The notes below the pieces were generated by a model. That model was not told where the DNA came from. It was given only the letters and a program-made list of their open reading frames with translations, and did no database searches. From NCBI GenBank assembly GCA_049324315.1, contig JBMOKU010000053.1, forward strand, positions 124,001-188,000: 64,000 nt of DNA. Direction: 5' to 3'. This document shows, one piece after another, positions 1-9,092 of this stretch; the stretch's first letter is position 1, and each line of letters begins with the position of its first letter. Both the position numbers and the translations under genes were made by a program. This DNA comes from JBMOKU01 sp049324315. GTDB lineage: Bacteria > Bacillota > Clostridia > Peptostreptococcales > Thermotaleaceae.

Positions 1-327
1 ATTAATGTCAGAACAGCTAAGAATGATTTGGCAGATATGAAATCCAAGCTTGAGCAGTCATTGCGTTTGCGTTATGATCAAATAAAGAAAATCGAAGAAA
101 ATTATAAGGTATTAGAGATTAACCTCGATAAGGCGCAACAAGCATTAAGCCTTGTCCGGACTCAATATGATGTGGGAATGGCTATTGATACACAGCTTCG
201 TGAAGCAGAGCTTGCTGTAGAAGAGATCCAATTCAATATGAAGGAATTGGCCGTACAGCATGTACAATTGGTTAAACTACTCAACAAACCATACCTTGCG
301 CCTGACTATATTGCAAATGCAAATTAG
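1..327 (+). CDS. TolC-like outer membrane efflux family protein, 3' end only
   Basis: The reading frame is open from the first base, so the N-terminus lies outside the window; about 108 residues remain. They are charged, heptad-like helix with a conserved pattern (LDKAQQALSLVRTQYDVGMA, then a long amphipathic helix) resembling the second hairpin of TolC/OEP repeats. TolC-like proteins occur in monoderm clostridia, where their role is unclear. The gene ends with a hairpin terminator. The next gene encodes an SLH protein, so both are probably envelope components. The family call rests on the repeat pattern only. Confidence 0.6.
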   Translation: MNVRTAKNDLADMKSKLEQSLRLRYDQIKKIEENYKVLEINLDKAQQALSLVRTQYDVGMAIDTQLREAELAVEEIQFNMKELAVQHVQLVKLLNKPYLAPDYIANAN

Positions 328-337
328 AGAAATTTTT

Positions 338-370
338 TGGCATCTCCTTTCCGTGGAGGTGCTGTTTTAT
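338..370 (+). terminator. Hairpin terminator after the TolC-like gene
   Basis: GCATCTCC and GGAGGTGC form an 8-bp stem (one G-T pair) followed by a T-rich run, 11 nt after the stop codon. Confidence 0.6.
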
Positions 371-581
371 TTTATTCTACATATATAGATTTTTCTATAA
401 TAAAATGTAGCTAAGTAGTAAATCTAATTCTAACACTGGAGAGCCATAATTTCCCGAACAGTCTAAATATTACTATTCTATTACATTTACTTGCTAAAAG
501 AGGATTTTATATGAAATATATAGAATATGACTAGGTAAAGCTTATTTTCATGTCGAAAAATGTATGGAATAGGAGGAACAT

Positions 582-2471
582 ATGAAAATGAAAAAAATAA
601 CCAGCTTAGCTATTTTGTTGTTCATGTTTGCAACTTTTACGATAAGTAGTTTTGGCGCCACAGTGTTTTCAGATATTGATACGGTTCCGTGGGCTAAGGA
701 TGCCATTACCAAAATGGCAGATAAGGAAATCATTAAGGGGTATTTTGACAGCACTACATTAAAGTTCACTTTTAAACCGAGTGACAATGTCACCTATATT
801 CAAGCCGTACAGATGATCTATAACACATTAAAAGCAACAAATAAGTTGAAGACTAAAGAGTCACTTAAGACAAAATATGCATCCGTACTTACTACTTACA
901 AAATACCGGATTGGGCACAGGAAGCAGTCGCGTATGCCGTTGAATATAAAATTGTTCAGACTGGCGATTTACAGAGCTTTATGAGCGGTGAGAATCAAGT
1001 GAATGCTATTAAAGAGGATATTGCCATATTTGTTGGAAAAGCATTGGATTTGGAAAATGAGTTGGATCCTCTTCCGATATTAGGCTTTAAAGATGCTTAT
1101 TCTGTAAAGAGTGCGGCAGTACCTTATGTTGATCTTTTGGTCAGAAAGAAAATCGTTAATGGAAATCAGGATAATGAATTTGAACCGAGAGCAAAGGTTA
1201 CAAGGGCTGTGATGTCGGTAATATGCTCTAATACTTATGATGTTATGTCACAACAAAATCAATCTACTACTACGAATCCTACTACACCGACGACACCTAC
1301 TGTTCCTTCTGAAACAGATAAAGTAACGAAAACGAGAATCATGGATTATGTCAACAACGATGGCACGATGATTGTGGTCAAGGATGAAAAGGGGAACCCG
1401 GAAATCTATAGACTGGATGCCAGTGTGTATGTAAAAAAAGATAATACTTACAAGAGAGTTTATGATATAGAAGCAGGTGATGTCATCAGTCTGATCTTTG
1501 ACAAGGATAACAAGCTGCTAGGTATTGAAATTGATAATACTTCCTCCCAACTTGAAGGGACGATTGACTATATTGTGAAATATGAAGACTATTATTTGAT
1601 GGTTGTCAAAGACATGTATGATCCGCTGGTAAAAAAGGATTATCAGATTGATGAGGATACGGAAATTGAAATCGATGGTGATGAGGTCTCTGCCAGCAAA
1701 CTGCAAAAGGGAGACAATGTGGTTGTGAAAGCTGTCGGTGTTAAGGCAACAAAAGTAAGTGTAGAAACAGTGGAAGCGGAATATGACGGAATTTTAGAAA
1801 AAAACAATTATTTTGATATAGAGATAAAGATTGATAATGATCAAATTCTTGAGTTTGAAGTGGATGATGATGCCAAGATTCGAAGAGATGGGAAAAGAGT
1901 AGATATTGATGAATTGGTAGTGGGTGATATCATCACCATAACGGTAGACAATAGTGTAGTAACGGAAATCTGGGCTGTTGGACGGACGACGAAAAAAGAG
2001 GATGAAGGAACTGTCAAATCTATAATCATAGGCAGCCCTGACAAGATTATCATTGTTTCTGATGACGATGATGAGGAATATACATATGAAATATCCAGCA
2101 GTGTGGATGTAGAAATTGATGGCGATGATGCAGATTTATACGATATACGGCCAAATGATCATGTAGAGCTGACTATTGAAAATAAGGTTGTTACGAAAAT
2201 TGAAGCTGAAGAGAATGATGATCAGGATGTTATGTATGCGACTATCGTGAAGGTGTATACGGATATAGACAGGATGAAGGTAAAGTATACGAATGCTAAT
2301 ACAAAGGTGACGGAAACCAGGTATGTGGAAGTACCAGATGATGCGACAATCATCTCCAGTTCAGGTACATCTATCTCATTGCGTTATTTAGACGAAGACG
2401 ATGAAGTTTTCATTCAAGGATACTTTGATGATGATCTTTTCATTGCAAACAAAATAGTACAATTAGATTAA
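582..2471 (+). CDS. SLH-domain cell-surface protein with acidic tandem repeats
   Basis: A 629-residue exported protein. Residues 1-25 form a signal peptide (MKMKK, then a hydrophobic stretch). Three S-layer-homology modules follow at about 28-85, 105-160 and 165-215; the third ends in the canonical RAKVTRA motif while the first two are degenerate. A short Thr/Pro linker (about 222-240) leads to four or five repeats of about 70-75 residues that share an IEIDGDEV...L..GD.V.I.V pattern and are very rich in Asp and Glu. SLH modules normally anchor proteins to pyruvylated secondary wall polymer. The acidic repeats suggest a calcium-binding or spacer role (inference). The start ATG follows AGGAGGAAC. 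Confidence 0.8.
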   Translation: MKMKKITSLAILLFMFATFTISSFGATVFSDIDTVPWAKDAITKMADKEIIKGYFDSTTLKFTFKPSDNVTYIQAVQMIYNTLKATNKLKTKESLKTKYASVLTTYKIPDWAQEAVAYAVEYKIVQTGDLQSFMSGENQVNAIKEDIAIFVGKALDLENELDPLPILGFKDAYSVKSAAVPYVDLLVRKKIVNGNQDNEFEPRAKVTRAVMSVICSNTYDVMSQQNQSTTTNPTTPTTPTVPSETDKVTKTRIMDYVNNDGTMIVVKDEKGNPEIYRLDASVYVKKDNTYKRVYDIEAGDVISLIFDKDNKLLGIEIDNTSSQLEGTIDYIVKYEDYYLMVVKDMYDPLVKKDYQIDEDTEIEIDGDEVSASKLQKGDNVVVKAVGVKATKVSVETVEAEYDGILEKNNYFDIEIKIDNDQILEFEVDDDAKIRRDGKRVDIDELVVGDIITITVDNSVVTEIWAVGRTTKKEDEGTVKSIIIGSPDKIIIVSDDDDEEYTYEISSSVDVEIDGDDADLYDIRPNDHVELTIENKVVTKIEAEENDDQDVMYATIVKVYTDIDRMKVKYTNANTKVTETRYVEVPDDATIISSSGTSISLRYLDEDDEVFIQGYFDDDLFIANKIVQLD

Positions 2472-2489
2472 TATGTGAACGAGATAAAA

Positions 2490-2518
2490 TGGGCAGACCT
2501 TTGGTCTGTCTGTTTTCT
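2490..2518 (+). terminator. Terminator after the SLH protein gene
   Basis: GGCAGACC, a short loop, GGTCTGTC and a T-rich tail. Confidence 0.7.
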
Positions 2519-2560
2519 TATGTAGATAAGTTGAAATGAAAATTACAAAGATAGATATTA

Positions 2561-2590
2561 TTGGAATTTAAGAATCATGAATGCTATAAT
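2561..2590 (+). promoter_or_regulatory. Predicted sigma-A promoter for kal-kce
   Basis: TTGGAA at 2561-2566 and TATAAT at 2585-2590, spaced 18 nt, with a TGC extended -10. It lies 52 nt upstream of the kal start. Confidence 0.55.
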
Positions 2591-2642
2591 AGAGGAGATG
2601 AAAACTAATTGAGAAACCAAAGATAACATGGGGGGATTTACA

Positions 2643-3026
2643 ATGGAAAAAGCACTAATCAGAATGCGAATGAGCATGCATGACGCTCATTATGGAGGCA
2701 ATCTAGTGGACGGGGCAAAAATGCTTCAATTATTCGGCGACGTGGCGACTGAGCTTTTGATTCGTCATGACGGAGATGAAGGTCTATTTGCAGGATATGA
2801 CAAAGTGGAGTTTAAAGCGCCTGTATTCGCAGGAGACTACATTGAAGCGGAAGGAGAAATTGTCAGTGTTGGCAATTCCTCAAGAAAAATGGTGTTTGAA
2901 GCCAGAAAGGTTATTGTTCCAAGATCAGATATCAATGAATCAGCTTGTGATGTACTGGATGAGCCAATCGTTGTGTGCCGTGCTGAAGGCACATGTGTAG
3001 TGCCTAAGGATAAGCAGAGAAAATAA
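2643..3026 (+). CDS. kal: 3-aminobutyryl-CoA ammonia lyase
   Basis: A 127-residue hotdog-fold protein of the Kal family, which removes ammonia from L-3-aminobutyryl-CoA to give crotonyl-CoA in lysine fermentation. Recognisable family motifs are DAHYGGNLVDGA near the N-terminus, the segment RHDGDEGLFAGYD, and the C-terminal CVVPKDKQRK. The start chosen is ATG 2643, just after GGGGGGATT; an in-frame ATG 15 nt upstream would overlap that site. The next gene is kce, which makes the Kal substrate, so the pair is functionally coherent. A repeat hairpin (class A) sits in the 153-nt gap between them. The other lysine-fermentation genes are not in this window. Confidence 0.9.
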   Translation: MEKALIRMRMSMHDAHYGGNLVDGAKMLQLFGDVATELLIRHDGDEGLFAGYDKVEFKAPVFAGDYIEAEGEIVSVGNSSRKMVFEARKVIVPRSDINESACDVLDEPIVVCRAEGTCVVPKDKQRK

Positions 3027-3075
3027 CTGACGATGCACGTTACACGTACGCGGTACACGGAAAAGATTAAAACAA

Positions 3076-3144
3076 AGGACTTGGGGACAGTACTTGCTGT
3101 CACGCCCGTTTTTGGCGGGACTGAGGGACTGTCCCCATGTCCTG
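3076..3144. repeat. Class A hairpin repeat, kal-kce gap
   Basis: Outer stem of GGAC-TTGGGGACA with TGTCCCCATGTCC, and inner stem CGCCCG/GGCGGG. It is a full-length copy of the most frequent repeat in the window. Confidence 0.9.
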
Positions 3145-3179
3145 TACGATACATGAATATCAGAAAGGAGTGAAACCCA

Positions 3180-3995
3180 ATGCAAAAACTAATCATTACG
3201 GCTGCGCTGACTGGTGCAGAAGTAACCAAGGAACAGCAGCCGAACTTACCAGTATCACCGGACGAGATTGCAGAAGCTGCATACGAATGTTATAAAGCTG
3301 GGGCATCCATTGTACATATCCATGCAAGGGATAAGGATGGAAATCCTACACAATCCTATGAAGTATATAAAGAAATCAAAGAAAAAATTGAAGCAAAATG
3401 TAATATCATTGTGCAGCCTTCTACGGGGGGCGCTACTTGGCATACACCGGAGGAGAGGCTCCAGCCGGTAGAATTAAAACCGGAAATGGCTACTTTGAGC
3501 TGTGGAACCTGTAATTTTGGACCGGATGTATTCATGAATTCCGAAGAATATATCGAGAAGTTTGCAAAGAGAATGAAAGAGCTGGGTGTAAAACCAGAGA
3601 TTGAAGTTTTTGAACGGGGTATGATTGACAATGCCCTTCGCTTAGTCAAGAAAGGCTTTTTAGATACACCTGTCCATTTTGACTTTGTATTAGGGGTACC
3701 CGGCGCATGTCCTGGAACACCAGAGGATTTAATGCATATGGTAAGAAGTATTCCTGTAGGTTCTACATGGACCGTAGCCGGTATTGGACGAGCAGAAACG
3801 CCTCTTGCAGTCATGGCTATTATCTTGGGTGGAAATGTAAGAGTAGGATTTGAAGATAATGTATACTATAATAAAGGCGTATTAGCAGAATCCAATGCCC
3901 AACTGGTAGAAAGAATAGCCAGAATAGCAGGAGAATTGGGAAGAGAAGTAGCTACGCCGGATGAAGCCAGAGAGATTTTGGGAATAAAAAAATAA
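3180..3995 (+). CDS. kce: 3-keto-5-aminohexanoate cleavage enzyme
   Basis: A 271-residue TIM-barrel BKACE protein. Kce converts 3-keto-5-aminohexanoate plus acetyl-CoA to acetoacetate and L-3-aminobutyryl-CoA. His46 and His48 (VHIHARD) and the glutamate in GFEDN match the zinc ligands of the family. Glu14 (TGAEVTKE) is at the position I recall as contacting the substrate amine in characterised Kce. Its length is typical. The RBS GAAAGGAGTG precedes the ATG. It follows kal, which consumes its product. Compare the second BKACE at 31503, which lacks Glu14. Confidence 0.92.
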   Translation: MQKLIITAALTGAEVTKEQQPNLPVSPDEIAEAAYECYKAGASIVHIHARDKDGNPTQSYEVYKEIKEKIEAKCNIIVQPSTGGATWHTPEERLQPVELKPEMATLSCGTCNFGPDVFMNSEEYIEKFAKRMKELGVKPEIEVFERGMIDNALRLVKKGFLDTPVHFDFVLGVPGACPGTPEDLMHMVRSIPVGSTWTVAGIGRAETPLAVMAIILGGNVRVGFEDNVYYNKGVLAESNAQLVERIARIAGELGREVATPDEAREILGIKK

Positions 3996-4038
3996 ATATT
4001 ACATATACTTAGAAACTGTGGAACGGTAATTAAAGTTC

Positions 4039-4107
4039 AGGACATGGGGACAGTCCCTCAGTCCCGCCAAAAACGGGCGTGACAGCAGGTACAGTCCCCA
4101 AGTCCTT
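4039..4107. repeat. Class A hairpin repeat (reverse orientation)
   Basis: Near-exact reverse complement of the copy at 3076, so kce is bracketed by two inverted class A repeats. Heptamer-like sequence (TACTAGCAGCCAGTAAC) follows at 4130-4147. Confidence 0.9.
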
Positions 4108-4155
4108 CGATTCGTTTCCTAGGCTCATTACTAGCAGCCAGTAACAAATAAAATA

Positions 4156-4248
4156 GCGGAGCCATGGGGACGGTTCGAGCGTTTCCAAAGCGCAGCGAAG
4201 GACCGAAGGGAAAACGATGGAACCGTCCCCGTGGCGAAGCGGATGTAT
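4156..4248. repeat. Class B hairpin repeat upstream of the transaldolase gene
   Basis: Full-length copy running from GCGGAGCCATGGGGACGG to CCGTCCCCGTGGCGAAGC. The two ends pair as a long imperfect stem. Confidence 0.9.
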
Positions 4249-4282
4249 AAAGTAACAATAAATCAAAAAGAGAGGTGTTTAT

Positions 4283-4924
4283 ATGAAACTATTCATCGAT
4301 ACAGCCAATGTGGAGGAAATCCGTGAAATTAGCACATGGGGTGTCCTAGCAGGAGTGACCACCAATCCATCATTGATCGCTAAAGAAGGAAGAGATTTCT
4401 TTGAAGTTATCAAAGAAATTGTTACATTGGTGGATGGCCCTATCAGTGCAGAGGTTATTAGCTTAGATGCAGAGGGCATGATCAAAGAAGGTGAAGAGCT
4501 GGCGAAGCTGCATCAAAATATTGTTATCAAACTTCCAATGACTGAGGAAGGGTTGAAAGCAGCAAAGGTCTTTAAATCAAAGGGAATTAAAACCAATGTA
4601 ACCCTTGTTTTTTCAGCAAATCAAGCTTTATTGGCAGCAAGAGCAGGAGCTACCTATGTAAGTCCTTTTGTCGGTAGAATGGATGACATCGGAAATCCTG
4701 GAATGGGCTTGATTAAAGACATTGCAGATATGTTTGATATCCATGGGATTGATACAGAAATCATATCTGCTAGCATCCGTCATCCTATGCATGTGACCGA
4801 GTCTGCTTTAGCAGGAGCACATATCGCTACGATACCCCACGGCGTATTTAAAAAGATGCTAGTCCATCCAATGACGGATAAGGGGATAGAAGCCTTCCTA
4901 AAGGATTGGAATAATAGAAAATAA
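4283..4924 (+). CDS. Fructose-6-phosphate aldolase / small transaldolase
   Basis: A 213-residue class I aldolase of the TalC/FSA subfamily, matching B. subtilis YwjH in type and position. Family motifs are MKLFIDTA at the N-terminus, GVTTNPSLIAKEG, and NIVIKLPMT, which carries the Schiff-base lysine. Members either transfer dihydroxyacetone units as transaldolase or cleave fructose-6-phosphate; sequence alone does not separate these. The RBS is AGAGAGGTG before the ATG. In B. subtilis the homologue lies upstream of glpX and rho; here two surface-protein genes intervene. Confidence 0.88.
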   Translation: MKLFIDTANVEEIREISTWGVLAGVTTNPSLIAKEGRDFFEVIKEIVTLVDGPISAEVISLDAEGMIKEGEELAKLHQNIVIKLPMTEEGLKAAKVFKSKGIKTNVTLVFSANQALLAARAGATYVSPFVGRMDDIGNPGMGLIKDIADMFDIHGIDTEIISASIRHPMHVTESALAGAHIATIPHGVFKKMLVHPMTDKGIEAFLKDWNNRK

Positions 4925-4938
4925 GGATACATAGAAGA

Positions 4939-4968
4939 AAAAGAGTTGATAAATTTCAACTCTTTATT
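4939..4968. terminator. Bidirectional terminator
   Basis: AAAGAGTTGA, loop, TCAACTCTTT with T-rich runs on both sides. It lies between two convergent genes. Confidence 0.8.
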
Positions 4969-5620
4969 TTAATTCAGCCACAATACGGTGGATTTCTTGT
5001 TTGCCTTTGATATCATCGGGAGTCTTTTCTAAGTAAATCTCTAAATTCTCTAAAGCCTTAACTTTATCGCCTAATTTCAAATACGAAAGGCCAATAAAGC
5101 GATAAGCTTCAATATATTGACTATCAGTGACTATTTTCTGCATTTGCTTAATGGTTTCTTCATACTCACCCTTAAAATAGATTAGCTGTGCTTTTTTAAA
5201 TATCAGATCGGAAAATGATGGAAACTTTTTCAGCCCATCTTCAATCACTGCCAAAGCTTCATCATATTTTCCTTCCAGCATATAGATGGCTGAGATATTG
5301 TTGTAGCCTTCTTTAATTTGAGGAGACTTTTCTGTAGCGGATAGATAGTGTGCAAGGGCCTTTTCATTATCTTTCCGTGTTCGAAAGATATTTCCTAAAG
5401 CAAAGTCATATTTCCCGTTGTCTGGAGACTGATCGATGCACTGTTGAAGAAGTTGACTTGCTTTTTCCAGTTCTCCTTGTTCAAAGAGTACAAGTGCTTC
5501 TGCGTACTGCTTATCTAATTGAGCCTGCTTTTTTTCTTCGTTACTGGTACAACCAATGGCAAATATACTCCAAAATGCAAATAAGACCATGAAGAACAAC
5601 ATACGGCGATTGATATTCAT
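4964..5620 (-). CDS. TPR-repeat lipoprotein
   Basis: 218 residues. The N-terminus is a lipoprotein signal (basic start, hydrophobic core, lipobox FAIGC with Cys24). From about residue 35 to the end there are about five tetratricopeptide repeats, seen as alternating helices with motifs such as ALVLFEQGELEKA, ALGNIFRTRKDNEKAL and GYNNISAIYMLEGKYDEAL. It is probably a membrane-anchored protein-interaction scaffold; the partner is unknown. It is convergent with the transaldolase gene and codirectional with the S-layer gene, from which a terminator separates it. Confidence 0.82.
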   Translation of the reverse strand: MNINRRMLFFMVLFAFWSIFAIGCTSNEEKKQAQLDKQYAEALVLFEQGELEKASQLLQQCIDQSPDNGKYDFALGNIFRTRKDNEKALAHYLSATEKSPQIKEGYNNISAIYMLEGKYDEALAVIEDGLKKFPSFSDLIFKKAQLIYFKGEYEETIKQMQKIVTDSQYIEAYRFIGLSYLKLGDKVKALENLEIYLEKTPDDIKGKQEIHRIVAELK

Positions 5621-5672
5621 ACGATCAACTCCTTCTGAGAAAAAGATTACTACTCAATTATAGCACGATAAA

Positions 5673-5712
5673 GAAGAAAGAGCCAATCACCAAGGAGGGC
5701 TCTTTCTTTAAT
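5673..5712 (-). terminator. Terminator after the S-layer-type gene
   Basis: GAAAGAGCC and GGCTCTTTC form a 9-bp stem, T-rich on the minus strand. Confidence 0.75.
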
Positions 5713-5729
5713 ATTGTTACTTGATTTAA

Positions 5730-8700
5730 TTACTCGTTACGATAAACACTGAATATAACAGTTTCTGAAGCTCCAGAAACTTGGATTTCGTTATAGCCTG
5801 ATAGTAAATTTAACTTAGAGATATCAAGATACAAATATTTATCATCGTATACGTCTTGAGCTACTGTCGTAAAGGCATAACCAGTGTTATATACTTCATT
5901 ATATACAGTATTCGAAACAGTTAAATCGAAACCTCCGAAAATATCAGCGATATTTCCTGCAGAATTACCTAATTGATCGCTAAAAGTGATTACTAAATAT
6001 TGCATAGAATCTTCTACTTGATAGTCATCCCCAACGACGGTGAGTAGGTTACCATCAAAAGATCCGCCTAGCGTATCAGCAGAATATACGGCAGAAACAA
6101 CAGTTTCTGGTTCAATTGCATATAAATCAAATGTTATTTCAACTATTTCATCAGCAGCGACATCAATTGTTATAGAAGCAGGGTCATATCCGCTCTTTGA
6201 AGCTGAAACTGCGTAGTCTGCTCCTTCTGGTACGTTGGCAAAGTTGAACGTTCCATCCGTTGAAGTCGTGAATTCCAAATTTTGATTATTGCCGGTAAGA
6301 GAGATTGTTACACCAGCCAGAGGAGAACCATTGTCGTATACGCAACCGCTAACTGTTCCAGATGCAACCGCTTCAGCAGCGAATGATTTCTCTGTGCGTT
6401 CGCTTTCCTCCATATCAGGGCTTGTTACCGTGACCCATAGAGAACCAGCTGCTGCACCTAGATCCAGACCATAGAAAGTCATTGTATTGTGGACGGATTC
6501 TACGGCTACGGAAGTAGCAAATGGACTTTGTGCGTTTTCTGAATCATACAATTTTACAATATCACCTTCAGATAACCCAGTGACTTTTACTATGTCTGCG
6601 GCTCCTTCGTTATTAGTGATGGTTATATCATCGGCTAATGGTGCTGAACTGATGACTGCTTCACCCAAAGTAGGTTCAATGGCATTCATTTCATGAATTT
6701 CAGTTAAGGATATATCAGCTCCATTTACATCCATATCAAATGCCAGCCAATATCTTTCGCCAGTGGTACCAGTTGGCACTGTGTAAGTTTCTAATAGAGC
6801 AGCGCCTTTATAAACTTCTATTTTTGCACCTGAAGTGCTAAGTGTGCTTTCATTAGAGTAATTATGAACAAAGAATCGATATTTTCCATCAATTAACTTA
6901 CGAATTGTAGTTGTTTCCGGACCGTAAGACTCAATATCGTCCCAGTCTAAATCAACGTATAACTCATTGTTATATGAGTATGTTTTGTCGTAGAATGCAG
7001 TATGGAAAACATCACCATCAGGAGTAGGTCCTAACAAATGAGAGTCTAAGTCCTGAGGGTATTCACCCCAAGTAAGAACGATTTTGACTTCATCTGCCGT
7101 GGCTGCTTTGATAGCGGTTTCGTTTTGACCTACATTATATGCGCCTGATAGAGAAGTCGCCACGATATAAGTGGTTAAGTAGCCATCCTTTACAAGCTCA
7201 CCACAATACATACCGGGTTCTAAATTTATAGAATAATAACCAAATTTACCCGTTGTTGCAGTAGCTATTACTGTACCCTCTGTAGTTGTGGCACCCTCTC
7301 TGAACTTGATTTGCATTCCTTCTACGCCAACACCATAGATATCTGTAATACGGCCTTCGAAACCATAATTTACAGTTACCGCATCGGTTTTCGCTGTTCC
7401 ACCAATCTTTGTTGAATCTTCAGCCGGAGCAACCGTTACTTCAAAGGTTTTCCCGATATTACCTTGTAAAGCTACAGGTGTGAAAGTAATTCGGTTATGA
7501 GATCCATTGAACAAAAGATTTTGTAAAGCATATGATTGTCCATCAAGTGTAGCAGTTACCTCAAAATCACTGAGATTCACACCCATAACGCTATCTGCAA
7601 AGGTTAATGAAATGCTGCCAAGTGTAGCGTCAACAGCGCTGAGTGTTGTAGCTGCTGCGAAGTTGTCAGACTCATCATATTCTTCTCCACCAATCGTAGC
7701 AGATGCTCCTGTGCCAATATGAAGAGTTTGGGTTGGAAGCGAAGCCATCGTGGAGCCAGTGGCACCGGCATTGATAGTGGCACTTGTTATTCTTCCAGGT
7801 CCGATTATATTTGCTACAGCATTTAGAATCAAATTATTAATGTCGGATCCGTCACCTACAGATAGGCGTACATTTGTAGCAAAAGTATTAACTGTTTCTA
7901 AGCTACCTAATAGCTCCACATCCGCATTTGCAGGCATGGATGAGTTTAGCGTTACATTATTGAAACCAGAGCCAGTAGTTAGCCCTTGCTCATGGATTCT
8001 TGCGGAGGACTGTACTTGTACTTCAGTAACGCTTGTTGACCCTGTTGCAACGATTCTTACTGTTCCATTATTTTTATTAACGATTACGGTTAACAAGATA
8101 GAGTCTTCAAAGTGGATACTGTTAGCACCTCCACCATTAACGGTAGTGGTACCTTGTACAGTTACGCCTTTTAGCGTTACATTTCCTTCACCAATTCCTG
8201 CTGCTAAAACCAAATTGCCGGTAATAACTGTGTTTTGAAGAGTTACATCAGCTGAAGATATGGTAACATTGCCAGTGATTGTTTGGGTACCTGTTTCAGG
8301 TCCATATGTACCTGCTATACTGTATATTGCGGCATTATTTTTCTTCTTTTTGTCGCTGCCATTACTACTGCCGCTTCCACCGACATTTGTAGTCGTTGTT
8401 TGGTCAACGGGTTGTTCTTCCTCAACAACTTCCTCCGTAGTAGCTGGTGAACGGCTAAGCACACCATCAAGGGTTGCAACGGATTCAGCTCTTGTAATCG
8501 CTTTACCTGACTGGAATGTGCCATCCGGATATCCACCCATAATGCCATTTTCCACCAAAGCGGCAACTGCTGTCTTACTCCACTGAGGAATACTGATCGC
8601 ATCACTAAATTTATTCAATACATCAAAATTTGTAGGAGCATCAAGCTTTAAAAGTTTAAAAATGATTGCGGCTACTTCTTGTCTGCTAATAGGATTATTA

Positions 8701-9092
8701 GGCCTGATTGTTCCATCCTCATAGCCGGATATGTAGCCTGCTTTCACGGCTTTTGCAATTCCTTCATAGAACCAGTCTGAAGTTTTTACATCTGAAAAAT
8801 TGATGGAGGCTGTTTCATTTAACTTAAAAGCATTATTTACAAGTGTAATGAATTCAGCTCTTGTAATATTACTATTTGGCTTAAAAGAACCATCGCTATA
8901 ACCACCTGCTAAGTCCTTTTCAATCCAGTCTGCTATTTGTTTTTCAGCCCAATGTCCTTGAATATCAGTAGCGGATGAGGCTGCTTCTGCTTGTACAGCA
9001 GCCGCTGGTACACCAAAACTAAAAATCATTACAAGGACAATGATCAATGCCATAATTCTGTTTGTGTTCTTCTTAGAAATAGATTTGATCAC
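5730..9092 (-). CDS. Large SLH-anchored S-layer-type protein with beta-helix, carboxypeptidase-regulatory and YfaP-like domains
   Basis: 1120 residues, GTG start 9 nt after AAGGAGG. A signal peptide (about 1-37, ending AAAVQAEA) precedes three good SLH modules (about 43-90, 98-148, 162-212; motifs TRAEF, SRQEV, TRAES). After a Gly/Ser/Lys linker come repeats of valine/asparagine strands (about 260-470) that look like a right-handed beta-helix, then an Ig-like region and a carboxypeptidase-regulatory-like fold (about 580-650). Next is a segment with LTWGEYPQDLDSHLLGP typical of YfaP/DUF2135 proteins (about 670-800), a second carboxypeptidase-like fold (about 905-985) and a unique C-terminus. 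It is likely a major S-layer or adhesin protein, since it has no obvious hydrolase domain. It reads opposite to the flanking housekeeping genes, consistent with an inserted gene. Confidence 0.85.
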   Translation of the reverse strand: MIKSISKKNTNRIMALIIVLVMIFSFGVPAAAVQAEAASSATDIQGHWAEKQIADWIEKDLAGGYSDGSFKPNSNITRAEFITLVNNAFKLNETASINFSDVKTSDWFYEGIAKAVKAGYISGYEDGTIRPNNPISRQEVAAIIFKLLKLDAPTNFDVLNKFSDAISIPQWSKTAVAALVENGIMGGYPDGTFQSGKAITRAESVATLDGVLSRSPATTEEVVEEEQPVDQTTTTNVGGSGSSNGSDKKKKNNAAIYSIAGTYGPETGTQTITGNVTISSADVTLQNTVITGNLVLAAGIGEGNVTLKGVTVQGTTTVNGGGANSIHFEDSILLTVIVNKNNGTVRIVATGSTSVTEVQVQSSARIHEQGLTTGSGFNNVTLNSSMPANADVELLGSLETVNTFATNVRLSVGDGSDINNLILNAVANIIGPGRITSATINAGATGSTMASLPTQTLHIGTGASATIGGEEYDESDNFAAATTLSAVDATLGSISLTFADSVMGVNLSDFEVTATLDGQSYALQNLLFNGSHNRITFTPVALQGNIGKTFEVTVAPAEDSTKIGGTAKTDAVTVNYGFEGRITDIYGVGVEGMQIKFREGATTTEGTVIATATTGKFGYYSINLEPGMYCGELVKDGYLTTYIVATSLSGAYNVGQNETAIKAATADEVKIVLTWGEYPQDLDSHLLGPTPDGDVFHTAFYDKTYSYNNELYVDLDWDDIESYGPETTTIRKLIDGKYRFFVHNYSNESTLSTSGAKIEVYKGAALLETYTVPTGTTGERYWLAFDMDVNGADISLTEIHEMNAIEPTLGEAVISSAPLADDITITNNEGAADIVKVTGLSEGDIVKLYDSENAQSPFATSVAVESVHNTMTFYGLDLGAAAGSLWVTVTSPDMEESERTEKSFAAEAVASGTVSGCVYDNGSPLAGVTISLTGNNQNLEFTTSTDGTFNFANVPEGADYAVSASKSGYDPASITIDVAADEIVEITFDLYAIEPETVVSAVYSADTLGGSFDGNLLTVVGDDYQVEDSMQYLVITFSDQLGNSAGNIADIFGGFDLTVSNTVYNEVYNTGYAFTTVAQDVYDDKYLYLDISKLNLLSGYNEIQVSGASETVIFSVYRNE

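Noticed and set aside
4030..4266. Minus-strand open frames of 66-78 codons over the repeats
   Set aside because: They are translations of class A and B hairpins; similar frames appear at every copy and have no ribosome site.
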